6,873 nt of DNA. Origin: Clostridia bacterium (GTDB lineage Bacteria; Bacillota; Clostridia; Oscillospirales; Butyricicoccaceae). The translations under genes were made by a program, and so were the position numbers. This document shows positions 1 through 6,325 of the stretch, piece after piece (the first letter of the stretch is position 1; each line of letters begins with the position of its first letter). The DNA is taken from NCBI GenBank assembly GCA_017407765.1, contig JAFQVZ010000032.1, positions 1 through 6,873 on the forward strand, given 5' to 3'. The notes beneath the pieces were generated by a model that made no database searches, was not told the DNA's origin, and saw only the letters and a list, made by a program, of their open reading frames with translations.

Positions 1-2
1 AG

Positions 3-2792
3 GCCTCCAAAGGAGAGTCGGTTTTCACAACTATAAAGAATGCTCTGAACAAATGGAATAATGGCGGCGAAGCGGTTGGCACCGAAGAATACAATGCGCT
101 GGAGACAAAGGTTACCAAGGACAATGAGCTTGTGATGAAGCACAAAACACACTATGCGATCTCATCCAGCGTAAAAGTGCTTGGTTATGGCGAAGGCCGC
201 TTCTATGAAGCCAGACCTTATCTTTCCGAGGCCGGTGCAATACTTAATGTTTCCGGTCAGATCTCAGGAATGCAGCCGGTATATCTTTTTGTTCCCTTCC
301 ATGTAGAATATGGAATTGGAGTTTCTCTGACCTTTATAGCTGCTTTTGAACAGGATCCAAGCAGCGGAAGACTTATTCCCAAGGGATATCTTGAAGGTTC
401 TGAGAAAGGTTTGAATCTGAGTGGATCACTTGAGTTTTTTGGTGGTCCTGCTATTGGCGATCCTTCCGTAGTAAGTGCGAAGCTTAGAGCTACAGGTACA
501 GTGACATCAGAAATGAATATTCCTTTTGATAGCGATGAAATGAAGCTCTATTCGAGTGTTGCGGCTGATATCATTGGTTCGATAGCCGGATTTGAAGGCA
601 AGTGGCGACTTTGGCAGGGAGACAAGTTTGTGATCTATGAAAACGGCGAATGGTTCCCTGAATATGGACTTGCGGCATTAAGCATGGATGAAGATTTGAC
701 GGCGGGCGGGATGATAGAGCCTGAACGCAGTTATCTTGATAATGGATCAGCGTTTACGGCGAATGTATCTCCTTTTATGAGACTTGGCAGCAATGATGCC
801 GATAACAAGACTATTCTGACCAATGTTTATCCTTTTGCAGACGTAGAACAGGTGTCTTTCTCTGATGGCAGCCGTTTGCTGGTGTGGAATGGCGACCTTG
901 AGTCGCGAACTGATGCCGACCGATCGGTTTTGTTCTATAGCTATTATGATGCATCCACAGGTATGTGGACTGAACCGTCACAGGTTGAAGAGGACGACTC
1001 TACTGCCGATTATTATCATACTCTTAGATGTTTTGATGATGCGGCATACCTTGTTTGGAATGAGGCCGATGCATCGCTGGAGGGAAATGCCGGCGAAGAG
1101 GTGACCGAAGAAGATATAATAAACAGGCTCAATGCCTTTGGATTGTCTTATGCGCGTTTTGATCGGTCTGCGGCATCGTTTGCCGATATCAGTCAGATCA
1201 CCGAGAAAAACGGAAAGGCTGATCTTCTGGCCGATATGACTATTGTGGGAGGCCTTCCCACAGTAGTGTGGGTGCAGACATCCAATGGCCTGAACCTTGA
1301 TGACGGAGTCCTGCACAGCGCATCGCTTATCGATGGCAGTTGGAGCAGTTCGGCCCTTGCTGAGCTTTCGGGCATTGACGGCCTGGCAGCAACCGAAGAA
1401 GAAGGGCAGCTTGCGGTCTATTACAGCCGCAGCGAAAGTGATGATCCTGCTGATCGCGATCTTTATCGCTGGTGCGACGGAATAGAAACTATAGTCAGTG
1501 ATGAAGAGGATATCACTGAGAACAAACCTGTTTTTTCCAATGGACGATTGGCATGGTATGAAGGCGGAGCCATTCACACAACAGAAGGTATTTCTGCTCC
1601 TATTACCGGAGGCGGAGATTGCTTCCAGTATCTTTATAACGATAGCAACGGACGTCAGGCCATAGTATATGCCACAGCAGATGGCACGGGAAGTGAACTG
1701 AAAGCCGTGTTCTCCAATGATGGCTTCTGGGGTGAACCGATAACTCTTGCCGAAACTGAGGCAGGGCTGTTCTATAGTTTTTCCGGTGTTCTGCTTGATG
1801 ACGGCACACTTTCAGTATCTGCAAACCTCTGGGACGAGTCGTCTGACAGGGTTGCCGATATAGTTATGGTGGATATAGATCCTTATCCGGAACTTAAGCT
1901 GGAGCAGGCCGATTACGATGCACTTACCTTGGTACCCGGCAGCGAGTTGGAAGTCGTTATGTCGGTTAAAAATATCGGTTCGCGGGATACGAATGCTGTA
2001 CGTACCGATTTCTATTCAGAAGGCGCATTAATAGACAGTTGTGTTACAAAGGTAAGGATACCTTCGGGAGCTTCCGAAACATTTATAGCAAGATGCAGTT
2101 TGCCGGAGGAAATTTCCACGGGCACTATATCTGTTCATACTTATGCAATAGGAGTGCAGCCTGAGGTTATGACAGCAGACGAAAGCTCTGACATTGTGCT
2201 CAATACCACCGATCTGTCGCTGGAGGAAATGTATGCGAAGCAGCTTGCCGGACAGACGCTTGTCACGCTGCAGATTGTGAATCGCGGTCTTACAGAGCTT
2301 GATGATGTTGCTTTGACGCTCAGAAAAGGCGCTTATGACGGACCGGTCATTGCAGAGCAGGTTGTTGTGGCACCTTTGGCAGGCGATTCTCAGACAGTAG
2401 TGTTTGTGGCGGATCAGGAGATAGCTGCAGGAACAGTGCTTTATGTAACGGCAGAGGTGCAGGAAGGCGGCGAGAATATCATAAGCAATAACAGTATTCT
2501 TGCTGTGCTCCAGGAGGCTGAATCTGTGGGATTTACTTATGATGCCGAGCTTTCGGGCAATAAGGTCAATATAACAGCATCAAATATGACAGACGAGGTT
2601 GAGAAGGTACGTTTTATTGTTGCCTCGTATGAAAACGGCAGGATGATCGGCTGTGTAATATGTGATGCCGAGCTCGAAGGATATACCGAAGCATGGGAAG
2701 ATACAGTTGAAGTCATTGAGGGAGATAATATAAGAGTTTATGTTCTTGATGATGATATGGAGCCCATATCGGAAGCAATAGAATTAAAGTAA
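3..2792 (+). CDS. Large surface-type protein with propeller-like, CARDB-like and Ig-like regions (5' end outside window)
   Basis: The frame is open from the first bases of the window to TAA at 2790-2792, giving 929 visible residues; the true start and any signal peptide lie upstream. A GTG/ATG pair at 132/135 is internal: the frame before it is fully open and nothing after it resembles a signal peptide. From the N-terminus I see an unrecognised beta-rich part (about residues 40-230). Next is a repetitive region (about 285-620) with recurring strand motifs such as LLVWNGD, YLVWNEA, TVVWVQT, LAVYYSR, LAWYEGG and AIVYATA, suggestive of a beta-propeller. Then come two CARDB-like domains (about 629-735, with VKNIGSRDTNAV, and 738-838, with LQIVNRGLTELDDVALTL ending in a SNN motif), and a C-terminal Ig-like domain (about 840-929). 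The chain is acidic. It has no LPXTG motif or C-terminal membrane helix, so anchoring, if any, must come from the missing N-terminus. Adhesion, substrate binding or a scaffold role are possible; none is shown. The reading frame is certain, the domain names are by eye. Confidence 0.85.
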   Translation, partial: ASKGESVFTTIKNALNKWNNGGEAVGTEEYNALETKVTKDNELVMKHKTHYAISSSVKVLGYGEGRFYEARPYLSEAGAILNVSGQISGMQPVYLFVPFHVEYGIGVSLTFIAAFEQDPSSGRLIPKGYLEGSEKGLNLSGSLEFFGGPAIGDPSVVSAKLRATGTVTSEMNIPFDSDEMKLYSSVAADIIGSIAGFEGKWRLWQGDKFVIYENGEWFPEYGLAALSMDEDLTAGGMIEPERSYLDNGSAFTANVSPFMRLGSNDADNKTILTNVYPFADVEQVSFSDGSRLLVWNGDLESRTDADRSVLFYSYYDASTGMWTEPSQVEEDDSTADYYHTLRCFDDAAYLVWNEADASLEGNAGEEVTEEDIINRLNAFGLSYARFDRSAASFADISQITEKNGKADLLADMTIVGGLPTVVWVQTSNGLNLDDGVLHSASLIDGSWSSSALAELSGIDGLAATEEEGQLAVYYSRSESDDPADRDLYRWCDGIETIVSDEEDITENKPVFSNGRLAWYEGGAIHTTEGISAPITGGGDCFQYLYNDSNGRQAIVYATADGTGSELKAVFSNDGFWGEPITLAETEAGLFYSFSGVLLDDGTLSVSANLWDESSDRVADIVMVDIDPYPELKLEQADYDALTLVPGSELEVVMSVKNIGSRDTNAVRTDFYSEGALIDSCVTKVRIPSGASETFIARCSLPEEISTGTISVHTYAIGVQPEVMTADESSDIVLNTTDLSLEEMYAKQLAGQTLVTLQIVNRGLTELDDVALTLRKGAYDGPVIAEQVVVAPLAGDSQTVVFVADQEIAAGTVLYVTAEVQEGGENIISNNSILAVLQEAESVGFTYDAELSGNKVNITASNMTDEVEKVRFIVASYENGRMIGCVICDAELEGYTEAWEDTVEVIEGDNIRVYVLDDDMEPISEAIELK

Positions 2793-2808
2793 AACATAGG
2801 AGGAGAAA

Positions 2809-3210
2809 ATGAGTTTTCCAACATTTGATGAATGTGTAAAGTTCCATGGCCATCTCTGCGGAGGAGTGAGCATGGGTTATGTCTTGAGCCGTTATGCGAT
2901 GGATAAGCTTGGAGCTCAGCCGGGCGATCCTCTCTACTGCATCGCGGAGTTCCAGAACTGCCTGATCGATGCCATTCAGTGCATGACGGGCTGCACAACA
3001 GGCAAGAAAAATCTGGTTATAAAAGACGAAGGATCGCGCGCCATCACACTTGTAAATAAGGACACAGGTGAGGGATATCATGTAACCATTGATATCAAGG
3101 TGCCCGACGGTCTCTCCAAGAGTGAGGCCTCGGAATATATTCTTGCGGCAGATCCCGAAGCTGTCTGCAAAGCCGTACCTGTAAAAATCGATATCCCCGC
3201 AAAGCACTGA
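2809..3210 (+). CDS. FmdE-family protein, core domain only (133 aa)
   Basis: This matches the formylmethanofuran dehydrogenase subunit E family (Pfam FmdE). The two hallmarks are FHGHLCGG at residues 12-19 and a segment at 46-69 containing EFQNCLIDAIQ followed by GCTTGKKNL. The His and Cys residues in these (H13, H15, C17, C51, C62) are the likely metal or active-site set; further Cys are at 9, 44, 58 and 120. Longer family members carry a C-terminal zinc-finger domain, which is absent here: the protein ends soon after the core. Many members have CPG where this one has CGG (17-19). An AGGAGG at 2798-2803, five bases before ATG, fixes the start. It follows the surface-protein gene by 16 bases and precedes a terminator, so the two are probably co-transcribed. 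FmdE-domain proteins are common in non-methanogenic anaerobes and their role there is poorly defined, sometimes linked to molybdenum or tungsten enzymes. The family call is firm; the function is unknown. Confidence 0.9.
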   Translation: MSFPTFDECVKFHGHLCGGVSMGYVLSRYAMDKLGAQPGDPLYCIAEFQNCLIDAIQCMTGCTTGKKNLVIKDEGSRAITLVNKDTGEGYHVTIDIKVPDGLSKSEASEYILAADPEAVCKAVPVKIDIPAKH

Positions 3211-3220
3211 TGAAAAATAA

Positions 3221-3271
3221 GACCTCTGAGAATGATCCTATGACAGACCGTTCTCAGGGGTCTTTTTATTT
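3221..3271 (+). terminator. Intrinsic terminator after the FmdE-family gene
   Basis: The arm 3221-3232 (GACCTCTGAGAA) pairs with 3251-3262 (TTCTCAGGGGTC) over 12 base pairs including one G-U wobble, with an 18-base loop. It is followed at once by TTTTTATTT. It sits 10 bases after the FmdE-family stop and separates that transcript from the deacylase-transporter unit. On the opposite strand the stem is followed by a T-rich stretch (complement of 3212-3220), so it could also stop antisense transcription, but no minus-strand gene faces it. Confidence 0.9.
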
Positions 3272-3285
3272 GTTTTGCAATAAAA
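3263..3285 (+). repeat. Post-terminator element, copy 1 (TTGCAA core)
   Basis: This 23-base stretch matches 6241-6263 at 19 positions with no gaps. The shared pattern is five T, one variable base, TTT, variable, T, variable, TTGCAA, variable, AAAA. The TTGCAA core (3275-3280) is itself palindromic and its flanks are partly symmetric (T-rich left, A-rich right). The first five T belong to the terminator tail. It lies about 140 bases before the deacylase start and does not overlap a convincing promoter here. An operator is one reading; chance in AT-rich DNA is the other. Confidence 0.4.
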
Positions 3286-3326
3286 CTCTTTTTTGAGTAA
3301 AGAAAAATAAATGAAAACAGCACGAT

Positions 3327-3355
3327 TTGCATACTGATAAGCACCAAAATATATA
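3327..3355 (+). promoter_or_regulatory. Candidate distal promoter of the deacylase-transporter unit
   Basis: TTGCAT at 3327-3332 and TATATA at 3350-3355 are separated by 17 bases, a good sigma-70/sigma-A arrangement. The surrounding DNA is very AT-rich, so a chance match is easy. Transcription from here would leave a leader of about 60 bases before the ATG at 3424. Confidence 0.35.
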
Positions 3356-3390
3356 TAAAAGTCCGAAGAAAAATATATAATTGTATTGTA

Positions 3391-3399
3391 TGATATACT
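3391..3399 (+). promoter_or_regulatory. Candidate proximal extended -10 promoter of the deacylase gene
   Basis: TGATATACT at 3391-3399 is an extended -10 (TG, one base, TATACT). No good -35 box is seen 16-18 bases upstream, which is tolerated at extended -10 promoters. The TATACTGA sequence here recurs at the -10 of the M20 gene (6276-6283), a small point in favour. A perfect TATAAT also occurs at 3376-3381 but lacks a plausible -35. The start point would fall near 3405-3407, giving a short leader. Confidence 0.4.
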
Positions 3400-3423
3400 G
3401 ATGCTCCGAAGGGAGGAATAATA

Positions 3424-4770
3424 ATGAAAACACTTATTTCGGGCGGCCATGTCATAGATCCTGCTAATCGCGTGAATGGCAGGCTCAATATACTTATTGA
3501 AGATGCGAAGATCGTATGGGTCGGCAGAGGCGAACCGGAGGCAGATAAGGTGATCGATGTCGGAGGGAAGATCGTTGCTCCGGGATTTATAGACATTCAT
3601 CTGCATGAAGATCCTATAGATAATGGCAGGATATCGCCCTGCATATTTGAAATGATGCTTAGGCAAGGTGTCACAACTGCTGTCGGCGGCAACTGCGGCA
3701 TAAATGTGTGGGATCCCGGTGAATATCTTGATATAGTCGACCGCGACGGAGCGGCTGTCAATGTAGGCCTTTATGCCGGACACGAATATTTCCGCAAGGC
3801 TGCCGGCGCCTTAGATATCTATGCTCCTGCCACAGAAGAGCAAAAGCAGGAAATGGTGAAAGAGATCGGCAAGGCGCTGGAAAACGGATGTGTTGGTGTT
3901 TCTTTTGGCCTCAGATATGTTCCGGGAGCCGATAAGGATGAGTTTTTCAGAGCAGCTGCCTGCTGCAGAGAGGGAAGAAAGATCATTGCTTCTCATGTAA
4001 GAGATGATGCCGATGCCATCTTTAAGGCTATCGATGAGTTCTGTGAGGCCGGTGTAGAATACGGCCTGCCGGTGCAGATATCTCATATCGGATCTATGGG
4101 CGGCTTTGGCCAGATGGAAGATGTGCTCAGGCAGATGGATGAATATAAGCTTAACGGCCTTGATATTGCCATGGACTGTTACCCCTATTTTGCCTTTTCC
4201 ACAAGGATAGGAACTCCCACATACGATCCCGGTTGGCTTGAACGCTATCACTGCGGATATGATGTTCTTGAGTTCTGCGAGGGAAAGTATAGGGGACAGC
4301 GTGCTACAAAAGAGACCTTTGATGAGGTAAGAGCCGAGTTTCCTGAATGTATAACGGTGTGCCATGTTATGCGGGAGGAAGATGTCAGAACGGCCTTCGG
4401 TCATCCGGGAGTCATGCTGGCGAGTGACGGACTTGTGAACAACGGGCAGGGTCATCCCCGTGCTGCGGGTACCTTCCCGAGGTTTATTGCCGAGTTTGTG
4501 CGTAAGGGTACGCTCAGCCTTTATGATGCGGTAAATAAAATGACCGCAATGCCGGCAAACAGACTTGGGCTTGAAAATAAGGGAAGGCTGAATGCAGGGG
4601 CGGATGCCGATATTACGATTTTTGACTTCGACAGAATAACCGACAGAGCAACTTTTGCCGAGCCGGCGCTTGAACCTGAAGGGATCGAGATGGTTATGAT
4701 CGGCGGAGAGATCGCTTTTGAAAAGGGAAAAATAATCAAAAACAACTGCGGAAGAGCAGTTAGAAAATAA
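3424..4770 (+). CDS. N-acyl-D-amino-acid deacylase-family amidohydrolase
   Basis: This is a 448-residue metal-dependent hydrolase of the amidohydrolase superfamily, D-aminoacylase branch. That group cleaves the acyl group from N-acyl-D-amino acids in the cytoplasm. The N-terminal GGHVIDPANR (7-16) and APGFIDIHLHED (52-63) are superfamily hallmarks. The predicted metal ligands are H59 and H61 (HxH), C91 in GGNCGIN (the branch-specific Cys that replaces the usual carboxylated Lys), H191 in ASHVRDD, H221 in ISHIG, and D335 in LASDGL. As I recall, Alcaligenes faecalis D-aminoacylase uses H67, H69, C96, H220, H250 and D366; the 30-residue gap between the last two His is the same here. At 448 residues it is slightly shorter than the roughly 480-530 typical, mostly between C91 and H191. 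The C-terminal segment around ADADITIFD is the usual returning beta-sandwich. GGAGG at 3412-3416, seven bases before ATG, sets the start. The transporter gene follows by 27 bases. The family is firm; stereo- and acyl-specificity are inferred, and related D-glutamate deacylases or dihydroorotase-like enzymes remain possible. Confidence 0.9.
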   Translation: MKTLISGGHVIDPANRVNGRLNILIEDAKIVWVGRGEPEADKVIDVGGKIVAPGFIDIHLHEDPIDNGRISPCIFEMMLRQGVTTAVGGNCGINVWDPGEYLDIVDRDGAAVNVGLYAGHEYFRKAAGALDIYAPATEEQKQEMVKEIGKALENGCVGVSFGLRYVPGADKDEFFRAAACCREGRKIIASHVRDDADAIFKAIDEFCEAGVEYGLPVQISHIGSMGGFGQMEDVLRQMDEYKLNGLDIAMDCYPYFAFSTRIGTPTYDPGWLERYHCGYDVLEFCEGKYRGQRATKETFDEVRAEFPECITVCHVMREEDVRTAFGHPGVMLASDGLVNNGQGHPRAAGTFPRFIAEFVRKGTLSLYDAVNKMTAMPANRLGLENKGRLNAGADADITIFDFDRITDRATFAEPALEPEGIEMVMIGGEIAFEKGKIIKNNCGRAVRK

Positions 4771-4797
4771 GTTTTAATCAATAGGAGGATAACTTTT

Positions 4798-6204
4798 ATG
4801 GAATATGGCTTTTGGTCTCTTGTGCCGCCTCTGCTGACTATCGTGTTGGCTCTGACGACCAAGAATGTTTTTATTTCGCTGATCGTTGGCATCATGACGG
4901 GATCCTTTATCCTTAACGGATTTAATCCTCTGGTTTCGGTCAATGCGGGCATCTATTCGATACTCGACAACATGACCCAGGGCAACACCCTTATCATTGC
5001 TTCCTGCCTCATAGTCGGTGCGGTAATTCATCTTATGGAACGTTCGGGCGGCATCGAGGGCTTTGTTGATGTTGTCGTAAAGAATAAGGGTTATATCAAG
5101 ACAAAGCGCGGAGCTAATCTGTTCACATGGCTGCTGGGTCTTGCTATTTTTACATCGGGCTCGCTGAGCTGCATGGTAACCGGTGCTGTTTCACGCCCCA
5201 TCAACGATGCTCTCAAGGTGCCTCACGAAAAGGCGGCTTTCCTTGTACATACAACTTCCACCCCCTGGTGTGTTCTGTTTCCGTTCAGCGGATGGCTTGC
5301 TTCGATGACGGGTTATCTTGTATCGGGCGGTGTTGCCGAAGGTCAGGCTGTATCGGTCCTCTTCCGGTCGCTGGGCCTGAATATCTACTGCATCCTTTCT
5401 ATCCTGATGTGCCTCTTTGTTTCGCTTACACAGAAGGATTTTGGCCCTATGGCTGCCGCTGAGAAGCGTGCTGCCGAGACCGGACTGCTGGACGATCCGG
5501 CTCACGGCACAAAGGAAGTGGTCGAGGCTGCTGTTTCGGGCGCTAAGCCCCGCGCATGCAATCTGCTGGCTCCCATCGGAGTTCTGATCGTCGTCATGTT
5601 TGCTGCTCTGTTCATCACCGGAGGCGGCAATATCATGAACGGTGCAGGCACTCAGGCCCTTATCTGGGCAGTAGTCGCATCTCTTGTCACGATCATCGTT
5701 ATGAATGTTGTTCAGAAGGTATTTACTTTGGACGAAGCTATTGATGAGATGTTCAAGGGTATGAGCCATATGCTCCCCATAGCTTTCATTCTGCTTTTCG
5801 GTTTCACAATGGGCACAGTTGTCAAGGCTCTTGACACAGGCTCATATCTCAGCTCGCTGTTCCAGCAGTTCCTCAATCCGGCTCTGCTGCCTGCGCTGAC
5901 CTTCCTCATTGCTTTGCTTATCTCGTTTGCTACCGGCACTTCGATGGGTACAATGGCTATCATGGCGGTCATTGCTCTCCCCATGGCATTTGACATGGGA
6001 ACCAGCATTCCTCTGGTGGCAGGCGCCATGTTTGGCGGATCGATCTTTGGTGACCACTGTTCTCCCATTTCGGATACTACCATCATGACCTGCTCCACAA
6101 CGGGATGCGATATCATCGATCATGTAAAGACGCAGACGCCCTATTGTGTAGGTATTGCCGTCGTAAGCTTTGTATTCTATGTAGTCGCAGGTTTTATCAT
6201 GTAA
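4798..6204 (+). CDS. nhaC: NhaC-family cation/substrate antiporter
   Basis: This is an integral membrane protein of 468 residues with about 11-12 hydrophobic segments (for example 5-20, 24-41, 64-80, 107-126, 190-211, 255-274, 287-304, 325-345, 362-379, 448-467) and one long polar loop at about 211-252. The family signature is unmistakable near the C-terminus: SFATGTSMGT at 376-385 and GDHCSPISDTTI at 418-429, followed by the conserved GCDIIDHVKTQTPY at 436-449. NhaC-family carriers exchange Na+ and H+, and some family members (MleN-type) exchange organic acids. AGGAGG at 4783-4788, nine bases before ATG, supports the start. Its position 27 bases after the deacylase gene and upstream of an amidohydrolase suggests it moves a substrate or product of those enzymes coupled to a cation gradient, rather than serving only pH homeostasis; this is inference. 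The symbol marks the family, not a demonstrated Na+/H+ activity. Confidence 0.92.
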   Translation: MEYGFWSLVPPLLTIVLALTTKNVFISLIVGIMTGSFILNGFNPLVSVNAGIYSILDNMTQGNTLIIASCLIVGAVIHLMERSGGIEGFVDVVVKNKGYIKTKRGANLFTWLLGLAIFTSGSLSCMVTGAVSRPINDALKVPHEKAAFLVHTTSTPWCVLFPFSGWLASMTGYLVSGGVAEGQAVSVLFRSLGLNIYCILSILMCLFVSLTQKDFGPMAAAEKRAAETGLLDDPAHGTKEVVEAAVSGAKPRACNLLAPIGVLIVVMFAALFITGGGNIMNGAGTQALIWAVVASLVTIIVMNVVQKVFTLDEAIDEMFKGMSHMLPIAFILLFGFTMGTVVKALDTGSYLSSLFQQFLNPALLPALTFLIALLISFATGTSMGTMAIMAVIALPMAFDMGTSIPLVAGAMFGGSIFGDHCSPISDTTIMTCSTTGCDIIDHVKTQTPYCVGIAVVSFVFYVVAGFIM

Positions 6205-6211
6205 TCAGCAG

Positions 6212-6250
6212 TCGCCCTTTCTTAATTCAGGAAAGGGCGATTTTTCTTTC
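6212..6250 (+). terminator. Intrinsic terminator after the transporter gene
   Basis: TCGCCCTTTC (6212-6221) and GAAAGGGCGA (6231-6240) form a perfect 10-base-pair stem with a 9-base loop, followed directly by TTTTTCTTTC. It starts 8 bases after the transporter stop, closing the deacylase-transporter unit. It implies that the downstream amidohydrolase needs its own promoter, and one is present just after it. Confidence 0.95.
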
Positions 6251-6263
6251 TATTGCAAGAAAA
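6241..6263 (+). repeat. Post-terminator element, copy 2 (TTGCAA core, overlaps -35)
   Basis: Counterpart of 3263-3285: 19 of 23 positions agree without gaps, and the offset from the end of the terminator stem is identical. Here the TTGCAA core (6253-6258) coincides with the -35 box of the M20 gene promoter, so a protein bound to it would be placed to block polymerase. The T-run is shared with the terminator, which by itself explains part of the identity. Confidence 0.4.
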
Positions 6264-6281
6264 GGATAAATATTCTATACT
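6253..6281 (+). promoter_or_regulatory. Sigma-A-type promoter of the M20 amidohydrolase gene
   Basis: TTGCAA (6253-6258) and TATACT (6276-6281) are separated by 17 bases, with four of six and five of six consensus matches. It lies between the upstream terminator and the gene, where a promoter is required. Transcription would start near 6287-6289, leaving a leader of about 38 bases. The arms ATATTC (6270-6275) and GAATAT (6291-6296) flank the -10 and start region, and ACTGAA is repeated in tandem at 6279-6290; either could be a regulator site. Confidence 0.7.
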
Positions 6282-6313
6282 GAAACTGAAGAATATCCAA
6301 TACTCTCTGAACT

Positions 6314-6318
6314 GGAGG
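6314..6318 (+). promoter_or_regulatory. Ribosome binding site deciding the M20 start
   Basis: GGAGG lies seven bases before the ATG at 6326 and thirteen before a second in-frame ATG at 6332. The spacing favours 6326 as the start; use of 6332 would remove only two residues. Confidence 0.75.
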
Positions 6319-6325
6319 ATAAATT

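Noticed and set aside
132..140. GTG at 132 or ATG at 135 as the start of the surface-protein gene
   Set aside because: The same frame is open for 43 codons back to the window edge with protein-like composition, only a weak AAGGA precedes, and no signal peptide would follow; the start is upstream of the window.
978..1577. Minus-strand open frame of 199 codons inside the surface-protein gene
   Set aside because: Entirely antisense to a long continuous + frame, with no family resemblance.
2809..3210. Evidence for methanogenesis or a formylmethanofuran pathway
   Set aside because: Only the FmdE core domain is present, which is widespread in non-methanogens; no other pathway gene is visible and the genome signals are bacterial.
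3285..3298. ACTC-TTTTTT-GAGT hairpin as a second terminator or attenuator
   Set aside because: A four-base-pair stem with an all-T loop and no following U-tract is too weak; the strong terminator just upstream already does the job.
3078..3596. Minus-strand open frame of 172 codons across the intergenic region
   Set aside because: It is antisense to two well-supported genes and to the terminator; the translation shows no family motif and reads like reverse complement of coding DNA.
3238..3783. Minus-strand open frame of 181 codons
   Set aside because: It runs antisense through the deacylase gene, the AT-rich promoter region and the edge of the terminator, has no recognisable motif, and is best explained as a shadow.
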